This document shows positions 1-8,364 of a stretch of DNA of 64,000 nucleotides, piece after piece (within the stretch, counting starts at the first letter, position 1; every line of letters starts with the position of its first letter). The translations under genes and the position numbers were made by a program. This DNA comes from Cupriavidus oxalaticus (GTDB lineage: Bacteria > Pseudomonadota > Gammaproteobacteria > Burkholderiales > Burkholderiaceae): assembly GCF_004768545.1 (NCBI RefSeq), contig NZ_CP038635.1, forward strand, positions 806,001-870,000, written 5' to 3'. The notes under the pieces were generated by a model that ran no database searches, had not been told where the DNA came from, and saw only the letters and a list, made by a program, of their open reading frames with translations.

Positions 1-837
1 CGCACGCTGTACGCGCCGTTCAACCGGCACCATGAGCGCACGTTCTACATGGATGTGCGTTCCGCCGAGTTCACCAAGTACGCCGCCAATTCGATGCTGG
101 CCACGCGGATCTCGTTCATGAACGAACTGGCGAACCTGGCCGACGAGGTCGGCGCCGATATCGAACTTGTGCGCATGGGTATCGGCTCGGATCCCCGCAT
201 CGGCTACAGTTTCCTGTATGCCGGCGCGGGCTACGGCGGTTCGTGCTTTCCCAAGGACGTGCAGGCGCTGATGCGCACCGCGGCCGACCATGGCAAGTCC
301 ATGCGCGTGCTCGAGGCGGTGGAAGCGGTCAACGGTGCGCAGAAGCGCGTGCTGGGCGAGAAGATCGTGCGCCGCTTCGGCGACGACCTTGCCGGCCGCA
401 CCTTTGCCATGTGGGGGCTGGCCTTCAAGCCCAATACCGACGATATGCGCGAGGCGCCGTCGCGGGTCCTGGCGCGGGAGCTGGTGTCGCGCGGCGCTGC
501 GCTGCGCGTGCACGACCCGGTGTCGATGGTTGAAGCACGCCGCGCACTGGAGTCCGACCTGTCCGACCTGCCGGACGCGATGGCGCGCGTCAGCTTCCAC
601 GACAACCAGATGGATGCGCTGGACGGTGCCGACGCGCTGGCCATCGTGACCGAATGGAAGGTATTCCGCAGCCCGGATTTCGGCCAGATCAAGCGGCGGC
701 TGAAGACGCCGGTGATCTTCGACGGGCGCAACCTGTACGAGCCCCAGGCGATGGCCGAGAGCGGCGTCGAGTACCACGCCATCGGCCGCGCGGCCCGGCC
801 CGGACAACAGGCGGCGCACGATTCCGCGAACAAATAG
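1..837 (+). CDS. ugd: UDP-glucose 6-dehydrogenase, C-terminal part (partial at window start)
   Basis: Oxidises UDP-glucose to UDP-glucuronate with two NAD+, feeding surface polysaccharide or LPS modification in the cytoplasm. The reading frame is open from base 1, so the 5' end with the NAD-binding Rossmann domain lies outside the window; 278 residues are visible. The fragment covers the central helical domain ([20 protein letters not shown]) and the catalytic cysteine in [10 protein letters not shown], at about visible residue 82. The C-terminal UDP-binding domain follows, with the [17 protein letters not shown] segment typical of the family. It lies 78 bases upstream of the heptose kinase gene on the same strand and is probably co-transcribed with it. 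Family identity is clear; only the N-terminus is missing. Confidence 0.95.
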   Translation, partial: RTLYAPFNRHHERTFYMDVRSAEFTKYAANSMLATRISFMNELANLADEVGADIELVRMGIGSDPRIGYSFLYAGAGYGGSCFPKDVQALMRTAADHGKSMRVLEAVEAVNGAQKRVLGEKIVRRFGDDLAGRTFAMWGLAFKPNTDDMREAPSRVLARELVSRGAALRVHDPVSMVEARRALESDLSDLPDAMARVSFHDNQMDALDGADALAIVTEWKVFRSPDFGQIKRRLKTPVIFDGRNLYEPQAMAESGVEYHAIGRAARPGQQAAHDSANK

Positions 838-915
838 AGCGTGCACGGGTCAACGACTGATCAACGACATGCTGACGAGGCGGCGCTGGCTGCCTCGCAA
901 TCGCCAAGGATCTTC

Positions 916-1860
916 ATGAACAAGACCATCCCGCAGGAACAGATCCGGCAGTCCCATATCCTGGTGGTCGGCGACATGATGCTGGACCGCTACTGGTTCG
1001 GCGACGTCGAACGCATCTCGCCGGAAGCCCCGGTGCCGGTGGTGCAGGTCAAGCGCAGCGACGAGCGCCTGGGCGGCGCCGCCAACGTGGCGCGCAACGC
1101 CGCTGCGCTGGGCGCGCGCGTGGGCATGCTGGGCGTCGTCGGCGACGACGAGCCGGCGCGCACGCTCGAGGCGCTGCTCGCCGAGAGCCACGTCGAGCCC
1201 TACCTGCACCGCGACTCCAAGCTAAATACCACTATCAAGCTGCGCGTAGTCGCCCACCAGCAGCAACTGCTGCGCGTGGACTTCGAAAACGCCCCGGCGC
1301 ACGAAGTGCTGGCCGCGGTACAGGACCGGTTCCAGGGCCTGATCAACGACTACCAGGTGCTGGTGCTGTCCGACTACGGCAAGGGCGGCCTGACGCACGT
1401 TTCCCGCATGATCGACGCCGGCCGCGCAGCCGGCCGCAAGGTGCTGATCGACCCCAAGGGCGACGACTACTCGCGCTACCGCGGCGCCACGCTGATCACC
1501 CCCAACCGCTCCGAGATGCGTGCCGTGGTCGGCGCCTGGAAGACCGAGGCCGACCTCACCATCCGCGCGCAGAACCTGCGCCGCGAACTGCAACTGGAGG
1601 CGCTGCTGCTGACGCGCTCGGAGGAGGGCATGACGCTCTACACGGAAGCCGAAGTGCTGCACGTCTCGGCCCAGGCGCGCGAGGTCTATGATGTATCGGG
1701 TGCCGGCGATACCGTGATCGCCACGCTGGCGACCATGCTGGGCGCGGGCGTGACGCTCAAGGAAGCCGTGCAGCATGCCAACCGCGCCGGCGGCATCGTG
1801 GTCGGCAAGCTCGGCACCGCCGTCGTTACCTACCCTGAATTGTTCGGCACCGCCCCGTGA
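916..1860 (+). CDS. hldA: D-glycero-beta-D-manno-heptose-7-phosphate kinase (HldA / RfaE domain I)
   Basis: Phosphorylates D-glycero-D-manno-heptose 7-phosphate at O-1, the kinase step in making ADP-heptose for the LPS inner core. The 314-residue protein is a PfkB/ribokinase-type kinase: LGGAANVARNAAALGA near the N-terminus binds substrate, and VSGAGDTVIATLATML near the C-terminus carries the catalytic Asp and anion hole. The adenylyltransferase half of E. coli HldE is absent, matching the separate HldA/HldC arrangement; hldC is not in this window. I chose the ATG at 916 (MNKTIPQEQ) with an AGGA just upstream, because the 25 codons before it look non-conserved. It is followed after 27 bases by hldD. 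Confidence 0.93.
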   Translation: MNKTIPQEQIRQSHILVVGDMMLDRYWFGDVERISPEAPVPVVQVKRSDERLGGAANVARNAAALGARVGMLGVVGDDEPARTLEALLAESHVEPYLHRDSKLNTTIKLRVVAHQQQLLRVDFENAPAHEVLAAVQDRFQGLINDYQVLVLSDYGKGGLTHVSRMIDAGRAAGRKVLIDPKGDDYSRYRGATLITPNRSEMRAVVGAWKTEADLTIRAQNLRRELQLEALLLTRSEEGMTLYTEAEVLHVSAQAREVYDVSGAGDTVIATLATMLGAGVTLKEAVQHANRAGGIVVGKLGTAVVTYPELFGTAP

Positions 1861-1887
1861 CGCGCGGCGCCCATTACTGAAGCAACC

Positions 1888-2883
1888 ATGACCATCATCG
1901 TGACCGGCGCCGCCGGCTTTATCGGCAGCAACCTCGTCAAGGGCCTGAACGAACGGGGCGAGACCAATGTCATCGCCGTCGACAACCTGACCCGCGCCGA
2001 CAAGTTCCACAACCTCGTCGACTGCGAGATCTCCGACTACCTGGACAAGGAGGACTTCCTCGAGCGCTTTGCAAAGGGACAGTTCGGCAAGGTCCGCGCG
2101 GTGTTCCACGAAGGCGCCTGCTCCGACACCATGGAGAGCGACGGGCGCTACATGATGGAGAACAACTACCGCTACACGGTGTCGCTGATGGAGAGTTGCC
2201 TGGAGCAGGGCGCGCAGTTCCTCTATGCTTCGTCGGCCGCGACCTACGGCGCCTCGCAGGTGTTCCGCGAGGACCGCGAGTTCGAGCGTCCGCTGAACGT
2301 GTACGGCTACTCCAAGTTCCTGTTCGACCAGATTGTGCGGCGCAGGCTGCCGTCTGCACTGTCGCAGATCGTCGGCTTCCGCTATTTCAACGTGTATGGC
2401 CCGCGCGAGAACCACAAGGGCCGCATGGCGTCGGTGGCTTTCCACAATTTCAACCAGTTCCGCGCCGACGGTACCGTGAAGCTGTTCGGCGACTACGGCG
2501 GGTATGGTCCCGGCATGCAGAGCCGCGACTTCATCTCGGTCGAGGACGTGGTCAAGGTCAACCTGTACTTCCTTGACCATCCCGAGAAGTCCGGCATCTT
2601 CAACCTGGGCACCGGCCGGGCGCAGCCGTTCAACGACATCGCCGTCACCGTGGTCAATACGCTGCGCGAGGCGGAAGGCAAGCCGAGCCTGTCGCTGGAA
2701 GAGCTGGTACAGGAAGGCCTGGTCGAGTACGTCAAGTTCCCCGACGCGCTGCGCGGCAAGTACCAGTGCTTTACGCAGTCCGATGTGTCGAAGCTGCGCG
2801 GCGCCGGCTACGGTGAGGCCTTTCTGACGGTCGAGGAAGGCGTGGCGCGCTACTGCCGCTGGCTGATCGGGCGCAACGGCTGA
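1888..2883 (+). CDS. hldD: ADP-L-glycero-D-manno-heptose 6-epimerase
   Basis: Epimerises ADP-D-glycero-D-manno-heptose to the L-glycero form, the last step of heptose precursor synthesis for the LPS core. At 331 residues it is of normal length. The NAD(P)-binding motif [13 protein letters not shown] sits at the N-terminus, followed by the SDR catalytic elements YASSAATYG and YGYSKF (Tyr and Lys of YxxxK). The family block [20 protein letters not shown] is clear. It completes the block ugd-hldA-hldD, and the heptosyltransferase waaC that uses its product lies about 32 kb downstream. Confidence 0.96.
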   Translation: MTIIVTGAAGFIGSNLVKGLNERGETNVIAVDNLTRADKFHNLVDCEISDYLDKEDFLERFAKGQFGKVRAVFHEGACSDTMESDGRYMMENNYRYTVSLMESCLEQGAQFLYASSAATYGASQVFREDREFERPLNVYGYSKFLFDQIVRRRLPSALSQIVGFRYFNVYGPRENHKGRMASVAFHNFNQFRADGTVKLFGDYGGYGPGMQSRDFISVEDVVKVNLYFLDHPEKSGIFNLGTGRAQPFNDIAVTVVNTLREAEGKPSLSLEELVQEGLVEYVKFPDALRGKYQCFTQSDVSKLRGAGYGEAFLTVEEGVARYCRWLIGRNG

Positions 2884-2915
2884 CGACCGCATCCAGCATT
2901 TCCTCGATCCCGATG

Positions 2916-2944
2916 ACCGGCCGACACGTTTTCGTGCGGCCGGT
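2916..2944 (+). terminator. GC-rich hairpin after hldD
   Basis: accggccg-a-cacg pairs with cgtg-cggccggt around a tttt loop (12 paired bases with one bulged A), 33 bases after the hldD stop. No T-run follows, so it may be a weak or Rho-assisted terminator or an mRNA-stabilising hairpin. Confidence 0.4.
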
Positions 2945-3054
2945 GTCAACTTGTGTTGCCGTATGCGCCGTCGTGGCGCGCTGAACCTATCCTGAGCTGG
3001 CCTCGCCGCGATGGCGGGGTGGTACTTCACACCATCCACAGCAAAGGAGCTTTC

Positions 3055-3435
3055 ATGTTCAAGCATTGGGTCTGGCAACTCGTCCGTCGTTTTTCCCTGC
3101 TGGCTGCGATGTGCCTGTGCGCGGGCGGCGCGGCGCATGCCGCCATCGACGTCAATACGGCCGACGAGGCCGCGCTGACGTCGGTCAAGGGCGTCGGCCC
3201 CGCCACCGCACGCAATATCGTCAACGAGCGCAACAAGCGCGGTCCGTACAAGGATGCCGCCGATCTTGCCGAGCGTGTCAGCGGCGTAGGGCCGAAGTCC
3301 GTGGCCAGGTTGCAGGAAGGGGGGCTGGTATTCGGCGCCGCCGCCGCTGCTGCACCGGCACCCTCGGCTCCCGCTGCCAAGCCCGCCAAGGCGGCTGCCG
3401 CGCCGCCAGCCGGTGCCGCCAAGGCAGCGCGCTGA
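3055..3435 (+). CDS. ComEA-family helix-hairpin-helix DNA-binding protein, exported
   Basis: Likely a periplasmic DNA-binding protein of the ComEA type, which in competent bacteria binds incoming DNA. The 127-residue product has a signal peptide (residues 1-29, ending near AHA). Then comes IDVNTADEAALTSV and two helix-hairpin-helix turns: KGVGPATA (about 45-52) and SGVGPKSV (about 76-83). Residues 94-127 are an Ala/Pro/Lys-rich tail. The ATG at 3055 follows a good AAGGAG ribosome site; an upstream in-frame start would spoil the signal peptide. It stands alone between hldD and a permease. No other competence gene is near, so a role in DNA uptake is inferred from the family only. Confidence 0.85.
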   Translation: MFKHWVWQLVRRFSLLAAMCLCAGGAAHAAIDVNTADEAALTSVKGVGPATARNIVNERNKRGPYKDAADLAERVSGVGPKSVARLQEGGLVFGAAAAAAPAPSAPAAKPAKAAAAPPAGAAKAAR

Positions 3436-3687
3436 AGCTTCAACCGGAGCCTGTCTCCCTGTGCCGGCTCCGGATGCGTCCGGGCTCGTCGTTGCTGGTA
3501 CGTCTCGTGCTACACCTGTGCGGCTTCGCAGCCATCCGGCTGCGGAGTATCATGCGGACGCCGCGCCGGCAGGATCTGCCGCGCGCGCGCGCCGGCCGGC
3601 AATATGCAGCCGGTTGGCGGCGATCACCAACCACAATCGCGGCGGCCGCTGACGCAGCGGCCCGCCCGGACACAGGGAGCACAACAT
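3436..3687. other. Intergenic region with a GC hairpin
   Basis: This 252-base gap between the comEA-like gene and the permease holds a hairpin (ccggagcc at 3444-3451 pairing with ggctccgg at 3466-3473) shortly after the comEA stop, without a T-run. The rest is GC-rich, and I see no convincing gene or promoter in it. Confidence 0.4.
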
Positions 3688-4989
3688 ATGGCGAATGGCG
3701 AGGACGCGGGTTTCCTGCCGAAATGGCGGCTCAAGACCGAAGGGGTAATCGGGCCCGACGAACGGCTGCCGGCCGGCCAGACGCTGCTGGCCGGCATCCA
3801 GCACGTGGTGGCGATGTTCGGCTCGACCGCCATCGCGCCGATCCTGATGGGCTTCAATCCCAATATCGCCATCCTGTTTTCCGGTATCGGCACGCTGATC
3901 TTTTTCCTGTGCGTGCGTGGCCGGGTGCCCAGCTATCTCGGCTCCAGCTTTGCCTTTATCGCCGTGGTGATCGCCGCCACCGGCTATGCCGGCAGCGGCC
4001 CCAACCCCAATATCCCGGTGGCACTGGGCGGCATCATTGCAGCGGGCGCGCTCTACACAGTGATCGGCCTGGTGGTGCAGGCAGTGGGCTACGCCTGGGT
4101 GGAAAAGCTGATGCCGCCGGTGGTCACCGGCGCGATCGTCGCGGCCATCGGGCTGAACCTGGCCCCGGTTGCGGTCAAGGCGGTCAGCGGCTCGTCGCTC
4201 GATACCTGGGTGGGCCTGCTGACGGTGCTTGCCGTGGGCCTGGTTGCGGTGCGCGCGCCGGGCATGCTTGGCCGCCTGCCGGTACTGATCGGCGGACTGG
4301 CGGGGTACCTTGCCTACTACGTGGGCACCAGCGTGATGGGCCTCGGCAAGCCGATCGACTTCTCCGGCGTTGCCGCGGCGAGCTGGTTCGGCCTGCCTGC
4401 GTTCAGCGCGCCGGTGTTCGAGGTCAGCGCCATGCTGCTGATCGCGCCGGTGGCGATCGTGCTGGTGGCTGAGAACCTTGGCCACATCAAGGCGATTGGC
4501 GTGATGACGGGCCGCAACCTCGATCCGTATATCGGCCGCGCGTTTATCGGCGACGGCATCGCGACCATGCTGTCGGCCAGCGGCGGCGGCACTGGCGTGA
4601 CCACCTATGCCGAGAACATGGGCGTGATGGCGGTCACCAAGATCTACTCCACGCTGATCTTCGTGGTGGCGGCGGCGGTGGCCATCCTGCTGGGCTTTTC
4701 GCCCAAGTTCGGTGCGCTGATCCTGACCATCCCGGGGCCGGTGATCGGCGGGCTGACCATCGTGGTGTTCGGCCTGATCGCCGCGACCGCGGGCCGGATC
4801 TGGGTGCAGAACAAGGTGGACTTCTCCAGCTCGCGCAACCTGATCACGGTCGGCGCCACCTTGACGGTGGCCGCCGGCGACCTGACGCTGAAGCTGGGCG
4901 GCATGACGCTGGGTGGCATCGGTACCGCAACCTTTGGCTGCATCCTGCTGTACCACCTGCTGGGCGAAGGCAACCACGAGGCCGACTGA
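3688..4989 (+). CDS. Uracil/xanthine permease, NCS2 family (UraA-like)
   Basis: An inner-membrane proton symporter of the nucleobase-cation-symporter-2 family, most like uracil permeases. The 433-residue product begins after a soluble stretch (LPKWRLKTEGVIGPDERLPAGQTLLAGIQHV) typical of UraA/PyrP relatives and has roughly 12-14 hydrophobic segments. The conserved AENLGHIKAIG carries the Glu-x-x-x-His pair used in substrate and proton coupling, and GDGIATMLSASGGGTGVTTYAENMGVMA carries the second conserved Glu. The ATG at 3688 follows a GGGAG ribosome site. Uracil phosphoribosyltransferase (upp) lies about 42 kb away rather than beside it. Exact substrate (uracil or xanthine) is inferred. Confidence 0.88.
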   Translation: MANGEDAGFLPKWRLKTEGVIGPDERLPAGQTLLAGIQHVVAMFGSTAIAPILMGFNPNIAILFSGIGTLIFFLCVRGRVPSYLGSSFAFIAVVIAATGYAGSGPNPNIPVALGGIIAAGALYTVIGLVVQAVGYAWVEKLMPPVVTGAIVAAIGLNLAPVAVKAVSGSSLDTWVGLLTVLAVGLVAVRAPGMLGRLPVLIGGLAGYLAYYVGTSVMGLGKPIDFSGVAAASWFGLPAFSAPVFEVSAMLLIAPVAIVLVAENLGHIKAIGVMTGRNLDPYIGRAFIGDGIATMLSASGGGTGVTTYAENMGVMAVTKIYSTLIFVVAAAVAILLGFSPKFGALILTIPGPVIGGLTIVVFGLIAATAGRIWVQNKVDFSSSRNLITVGATLTVAAGDLTLKLGGMTLGGIGTATFGCILLYHLLGEGNHEAD

Positions 4990-5111
4990 GTAGCGCAGGG
5001 AAGGGGAGCGAGGCGGGGCGCGTTTGCGCAAATCCCGCCTGTCGGCGAGGGAAAGGTGACTGGATTACAATGGCCGGCGAACCTGACCTACCATCGCCCA
5101 CCCCCTCCCCC

Positions 5112-6014
5112 ATGGCTTACAAGACAATTGAAGACACCATCGGCAATACGCCGCTGGTCAGACTGCAGCGCATTCCCGGTGCCGCCAACGACGCGCGCGG
5201 CAATGTGATTCTCGGCAAGCTGGAAGGCAACAACCCCGCCGGGTCGGTCAAGGACCGCCCGGCGGTATCGATGATTGCCCGCGCCGAGGCGCGGGGCCGC
5301 ATCAAGCCGGGCGATACGCTGATCGAGGCCACTTCGGGCAATACCGGCATTGCGCTGGCCATGGCGGCCGCCATCCGCGGCTACAAGATGGTGCTGATCA
5401 TGCCCGAGGACCTGAGCCTGGAGCGGCGGCAGAGCATGGCGGCCTACGGTGCGGAGATTGTCCTGACGCCGGTGAAGGGCGGCATGGAATACGCCCGCGA
5501 CCTGGCGGACGCGATGGAGCGCGAAGGCAAGGGCGTGATCCTCGACCAGTTCGCCAACCCCGACAACCCGCAAGCCCACTACGAAGGCACCGGCCCCGAG
5601 ATCTGGCGCGATACCGACGGGCGTGTCACCCATTTTGTTTCGGCGATGGGCACGACCGGCACCATCACCGGCGTGTCGCGCTATTTGAAGGAGCAGAACC
5701 CGGCGATCCAGGTCATTGGCGCCCAGCCGGCCGAAGGCTCGCGCATCCCGGGCATCCGCAAGTGGCCGGAAGCCTACCTGCCCAAGATCTATGATCCCGC
5801 GCATATCGACCGCACCGAGCCGGTGAGCCAGGCCGATGCCGAGCACATGGCACGCCGCATGGCGGCTGAGGAGGGTATCTTCTGCGGCATCTCGGCGGCC
5901 GGCGCATTGTGCGTGGCGTTGCGGATCGCCGAGGAAGTGGAGAACGCCACCATCGTCTTCGTGGTGTGCGATCGCGGCGACCGCTACCTGTCGACCGGCG
6001 TGTTTCCGGCCTGA
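5112..6014 (+). CDS. cysM: Cysteine synthase B (O-acetylserine sulfhydrylase B)
   Basis: A PLP enzyme that makes cysteine (or S-sulfocysteine with thiosulfate) from O-acetylserine. The 300-residue protein begins YKTIEDTIGNTPLVRLQRI. The PLP lysine lies in NPAGSVKDRPA, the substrate loop is ATSGNTGIALA, and the phosphate-binding GTTGTITG motif follows. The sequence KLEGNNPAGSVKDR and the short length are typical of CysM rather than CysK. The ATG at 5112 aligns with family N-termini; an in-frame upstream ATG at 5070 would add 14 Pro/Ser-rich residues. A perfect 11-bp tandem repeat and a terminator follow the stop codon. Confidence 0.94.
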   Translation: MAYKTIEDTIGNTPLVRLQRIPGAANDARGNVILGKLEGNNPAGSVKDRPAVSMIARAEARGRIKPGDTLIEATSGNTGIALAMAAAIRGYKMVLIMPEDLSLERRQSMAAYGAEIVLTPVKGGMEYARDLADAMEREGKGVILDQFANPDNPQAHYEGTGPEIWRDTDGRVTHFVSAMGTTGTITGVSRYLKEQNPAIQVIGAQPAEGSRIPGIRKWPEAYLPKIYDPAHIDRTEPVSQADAEHMARRMAAEEGIFCGISAAGALCVALRIAEEVENATIVFVVCDRGDRYLSTGVFPA

Positions 6015-6033
6015 TGTTCCCGCCTGCTCCCGG

Positions 6034-6077
6034 CCTGATCCGGGCCTGATCCGGGCCTGATCCGGGCCTGATCCGGG
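6034..6077 (+). repeat. Tandem repeat, four copies of 11 bp (cctgatccggg)
   Basis: Four exact head-to-tail copies of cctgatccggg start at 6034, 6045, 6056 and 6067, between the cysM stop and its terminator. The unit resembles the end of cysM itself (ccggcctgatg), so it may have arisen by slippage from the gene's 3' end. Confidence 0.9.
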
Positions 6078-6098
6078 CGGCGGCCGCAGACAAGAAAG

Positions 6099-6121
6099 CC
6101 TCGCGCAAGCGAGGTTTTTTT
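6099..6121 (+). terminator. Rho-independent terminator of cysM
   Basis: The stem cctcgc/gcgagg closes a gcaa tetraloop and is followed by seven T. It lies 22 bases after the tandem repeat and just before the convergent mltB stop. Confidence 0.88.
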
Positions 6122-6143
6122 GCGTCTGGGTGTCAGGCGTGGC

Positions 6144-7250
6144 TCAGCCCATTGCCGCCTTGACCGCTTCGCCCAGCTGGTACACCGCCAGTGCGTAGAA
6201 GAAGCTGCGGTTGTAGCGCGTCAGCACATAGAAGTTGCGCAGGCCCAGCAGGTACTCGGTCGGCTGGTCCGGCGTGGGCAGGTCCACCACCAGCACGCCG
6301 GTCTCGCCTTCGCGCGCCGTGTCGATGGGCTCGTCCACGCGCAGGCCGGCGCGGGTCAGCTGGTTGAGCGTGCGCGTCGGCCACGGTTCGCCATCCGCGG
6401 CCGCGGTGGCGACGCCAAGGCTACCGCTGTCGCCGGCAATGCGCCATACCACCGGCCGGCCCGGTTCCCAGCCATGCAGCTGCAGGAAACGCGCCACGCT
6501 GCCGATCGCATCGGTCGGGCTGTTGCGCAGGTCGATGCGGCCATTGTTGTCGTAGTCGATGGCGTATTCGCGCAGGCTGGTCGGCATGAACTGCGGGATG
6601 CCGATCGCGCCGGCGTATGAGCCCAGCACCGAGTACACATCGGTGCGCGTATCGCGGCACCACAGCAGGTAGTCGGCCAGCTGGTTGCGGAACAGCGTGG
6701 AGCGCGCGGCGCGGTTCGGCGTGTCGGGATAGTCGAAGGCCAGCGTCGACAGCGAATCGAGTACGCGGAACGTGCCCATGTCGCGCCCATAAATGGTCTC
6801 CACGCCGATGATGCCGACGATCACCGATGCCGGCACGCCGAATTCGGCCTCGGCGCGGCGCAGCGTGTCGCGGTTGTCCTGCCAGAAACGCACGCCGGCA
6901 TTGATGCGGATCGGCTCGATAAAGCGCGAGCGGTAGGCGCGCCAGCTTTTGCGCCCGGTGGTGGCGGGCGGCATGATCAGCCGCACCACGGTCGAGGAAT
7001 AGACCGCCTGGCCGAACCAGTCCTGCAGCGCGCCGCGGTCGAAGCTGTGGCGCGCCACCATTTCATCGATAAAGGCGCGGGTTTGCGGGTTGTCGCGGTA
7101 GCGGCCGGGTTCGATTTCTTCTTCACGCACGCTGACGCGGCGCTTGCCGGCGGCGAGAAGGCTGGGGGAGAGGCCGCAGAGTCCGAGTGCGGCAGCGGAA
7201 AGCGCGGCGCCCAGCAGGGGGCGTCGCAGTGAGCGCTGGGGGTCGGTCAT
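6144..7250 (-). CDS. mltB: Membrane-bound lytic murein transglycosylase B
   Basis: Cleaves the glycan strands of peptidoglycan between MurNAc and GlcNAc, leaving 1,6-anhydro ends, in the periplasm. The 368-residue protein starts with basic residues and a hydrophobic export segment (about 11-34). The catalytic Glu is in GIIGVETIYGRDMG (about E151). The downstream blocks AIGIPQFMPTSLREYAIDYDNNGRIDL and NFYVLTRYNRSFFYALAVYQL are characteristic of the SLT/MltB family. LGLCG near the end of the signal is not a good lipobox, so lipidation is uncertain. The ATG at 7250 follows AAAGGACACC. Convergent with cysM. Confidence 0.92.
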   Translation of the reverse strand: MTDPQRSLRRPLLGAALSAAALGLCGLSPSLLAAGKRRVSVREEEIEPGRYRDNPQTRAFIDEMVARHSFDRGALQDWFGQAVYSSTVVRLIMPPATTGRKSWRAYRSRFIEPIRINAGVRFWQDNRDTLRRAEAEFGVPASVIVGIIGVETIYGRDMGTFRVLDSLSTLAFDYPDTPNRAARSTLFRNQLADYLLWCRDTRTDVYSVLGSYAGAIGIPQFMPTSLREYAIDYDNNGRIDLRNSPTDAIGSVARFLQLHGWEPGRPVVWRIAGDSGSLGVATAAADGEPWPTRTLNQLTRAGLRVDEPIDTAREGETGVLVVDLPTPDQPTEYLLGLRNFYVLTRYNRSFFYALAVYQLGEAVKAAMG

Positions 7251-7428
7251 GGTGTCCTTTGCAAGTCGCACCGAGTATAGCGGATGCCACTGCAGCAACC
7301 CGGCGCCAGCTTGCGCGACCCGGCGCGCGAACCGGCTAACCCGGGCTCGCCAGCGAGGACGCGCATTGGGTGGCAAGGCCCGCCCTGTGCTAACGTAGCG
7401 AATGGAGACAACCGAGCGACGATAAGAG

Positions 7429-8352
7429 ATGCCGACAGGCTATTACACGCACCCCGAGTTCCAGCGGCACGAGATGGGTCATTTTCATCCCGAGTGTCCG
7501 GAACGCCTGCAGGCGATCGAGGATCACCTGATTTCGCACGGCCTGGACGGGCTGCTGGAGCGCCGCGAGCCCACGCCGGCCACGCGCGAGCAGATCGAGC
7601 GCGTGCACCGGCCCGACTATGTCGATTCGCTGGAAAGCACCAGCCCGGCCAGCGGCTACTACCCGATCGACCCGGATACATCGATGAACGCCCACACCCT
7701 GAGCGCGGCCAAGCTGGCCGCCGGCGCCGCGGTGGCAGCGACCGATGCGGTGATCTCGGGCGAGTTCGAGAACGCTTTCTGCTGCGTGCGCCCGCCTGGC
7801 CACCATGCCGAGCCGGACCGCGCCATGGGCTTTTGCTTCTTCAACAACGTGGCCATTGCCGCACGCCACGCGCTGCAGGCGCATGGGCTGGAGCGCGTCG
7901 CCATCATCGATTTCGATGTCCACCACGGCAACGGCACCGAGGCGGCTTTCCGCGGCGACGAGCATGTGCTCATGTGCAGTTTCTTCCAGCACCCGTTCTA
8001 CCCGTACAGCGGCACCGAGCACCTGGCGGCTAATATGGCAAACATCCCGCTGCCGGCCTACACCAACGGCATGGCCGTGCGCGAGGTGGTCGAGACCATC
8101 TGGCTGCCGCGCCTGCACGAGTTCCGCCCGCAGATGCTGTTTATCTCGGCCGGCTTCGACGCGCACCGCGAGGATGACCTCGGGCAGATGGGCCTGGTGG
8201 AGCAGGACTATGCGTGGATCACCGGCCAGCTTGTCGACGTGGCGCGCACGCACGCGCAGGGGCGTATCGTCAGCTGCCTGGAAGGCGGCTATAACCTGAG
8301 CGCGCTCGGCCGCAGCGTACTGGCCCACCTGAAAGTCCTGCTGGAACGATAG
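7429..8352 (+). CDS. Histone-deacetylase-family zinc hydrolase (acetoin utilisation/HDAH type)
   Basis: A cytoplasmic zinc-dependent amidohydrolase of the arginase/deacetylase fold. Bacterial members deacetylate acetyl-lysine or acetylpolyamines; the true substrate here is unknown. The 307-residue protein shows the substrate-channel block RPPGHHAEPDRAMGFCFFNN (active-site His pair about 125-126) and the zinc ligands Asp163 and His165 in DFDVHHGNGTE, with Asp244 in ISAGFDAHREDD. An EGGYNL motif sits near the C-terminus, as in class II HDACs. An atypical crotonase-fold gene follows after 12 bases, suggesting one transcript and perhaps a shared role in acyl-group metabolism; that link is inference. 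Confidence 0.9.
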   Translation: MPTGYYTHPEFQRHEMGHFHPECPERLQAIEDHLISHGLDGLLERREPTPATREQIERVHRPDYVDSLESTSPASGYYPIDPDTSMNAHTLSAAKLAAGAAVAATDAVISGEFENAFCCVRPPGHHAEPDRAMGFCFFNNVAIAARHALQAHGLERVAIIDFDVHHGNGTEAAFRGDEHVLMCSFFQHPFYPYSGTEHLAANMANIPLPAYTNGMAVREVVETIWLPRLHEFRPQMLFISAGFDAHREDDLGQMGLVEQDYAWITGQLVDVARTHAQGRIVSCLEGGYNLSALGRSVLAHLKVLLER

Positions 8353-8364
8353 GAGGCATCCGCC

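Noticed and set aside
1222..3138. 638-codon open frame on the minus strand across hldA, hldD and the comEA start
   Set aside because: It is opposite three well-supported genes, is rich in Arg/His/Ala as expected for a GC-rich antisense frame, and matches no family.
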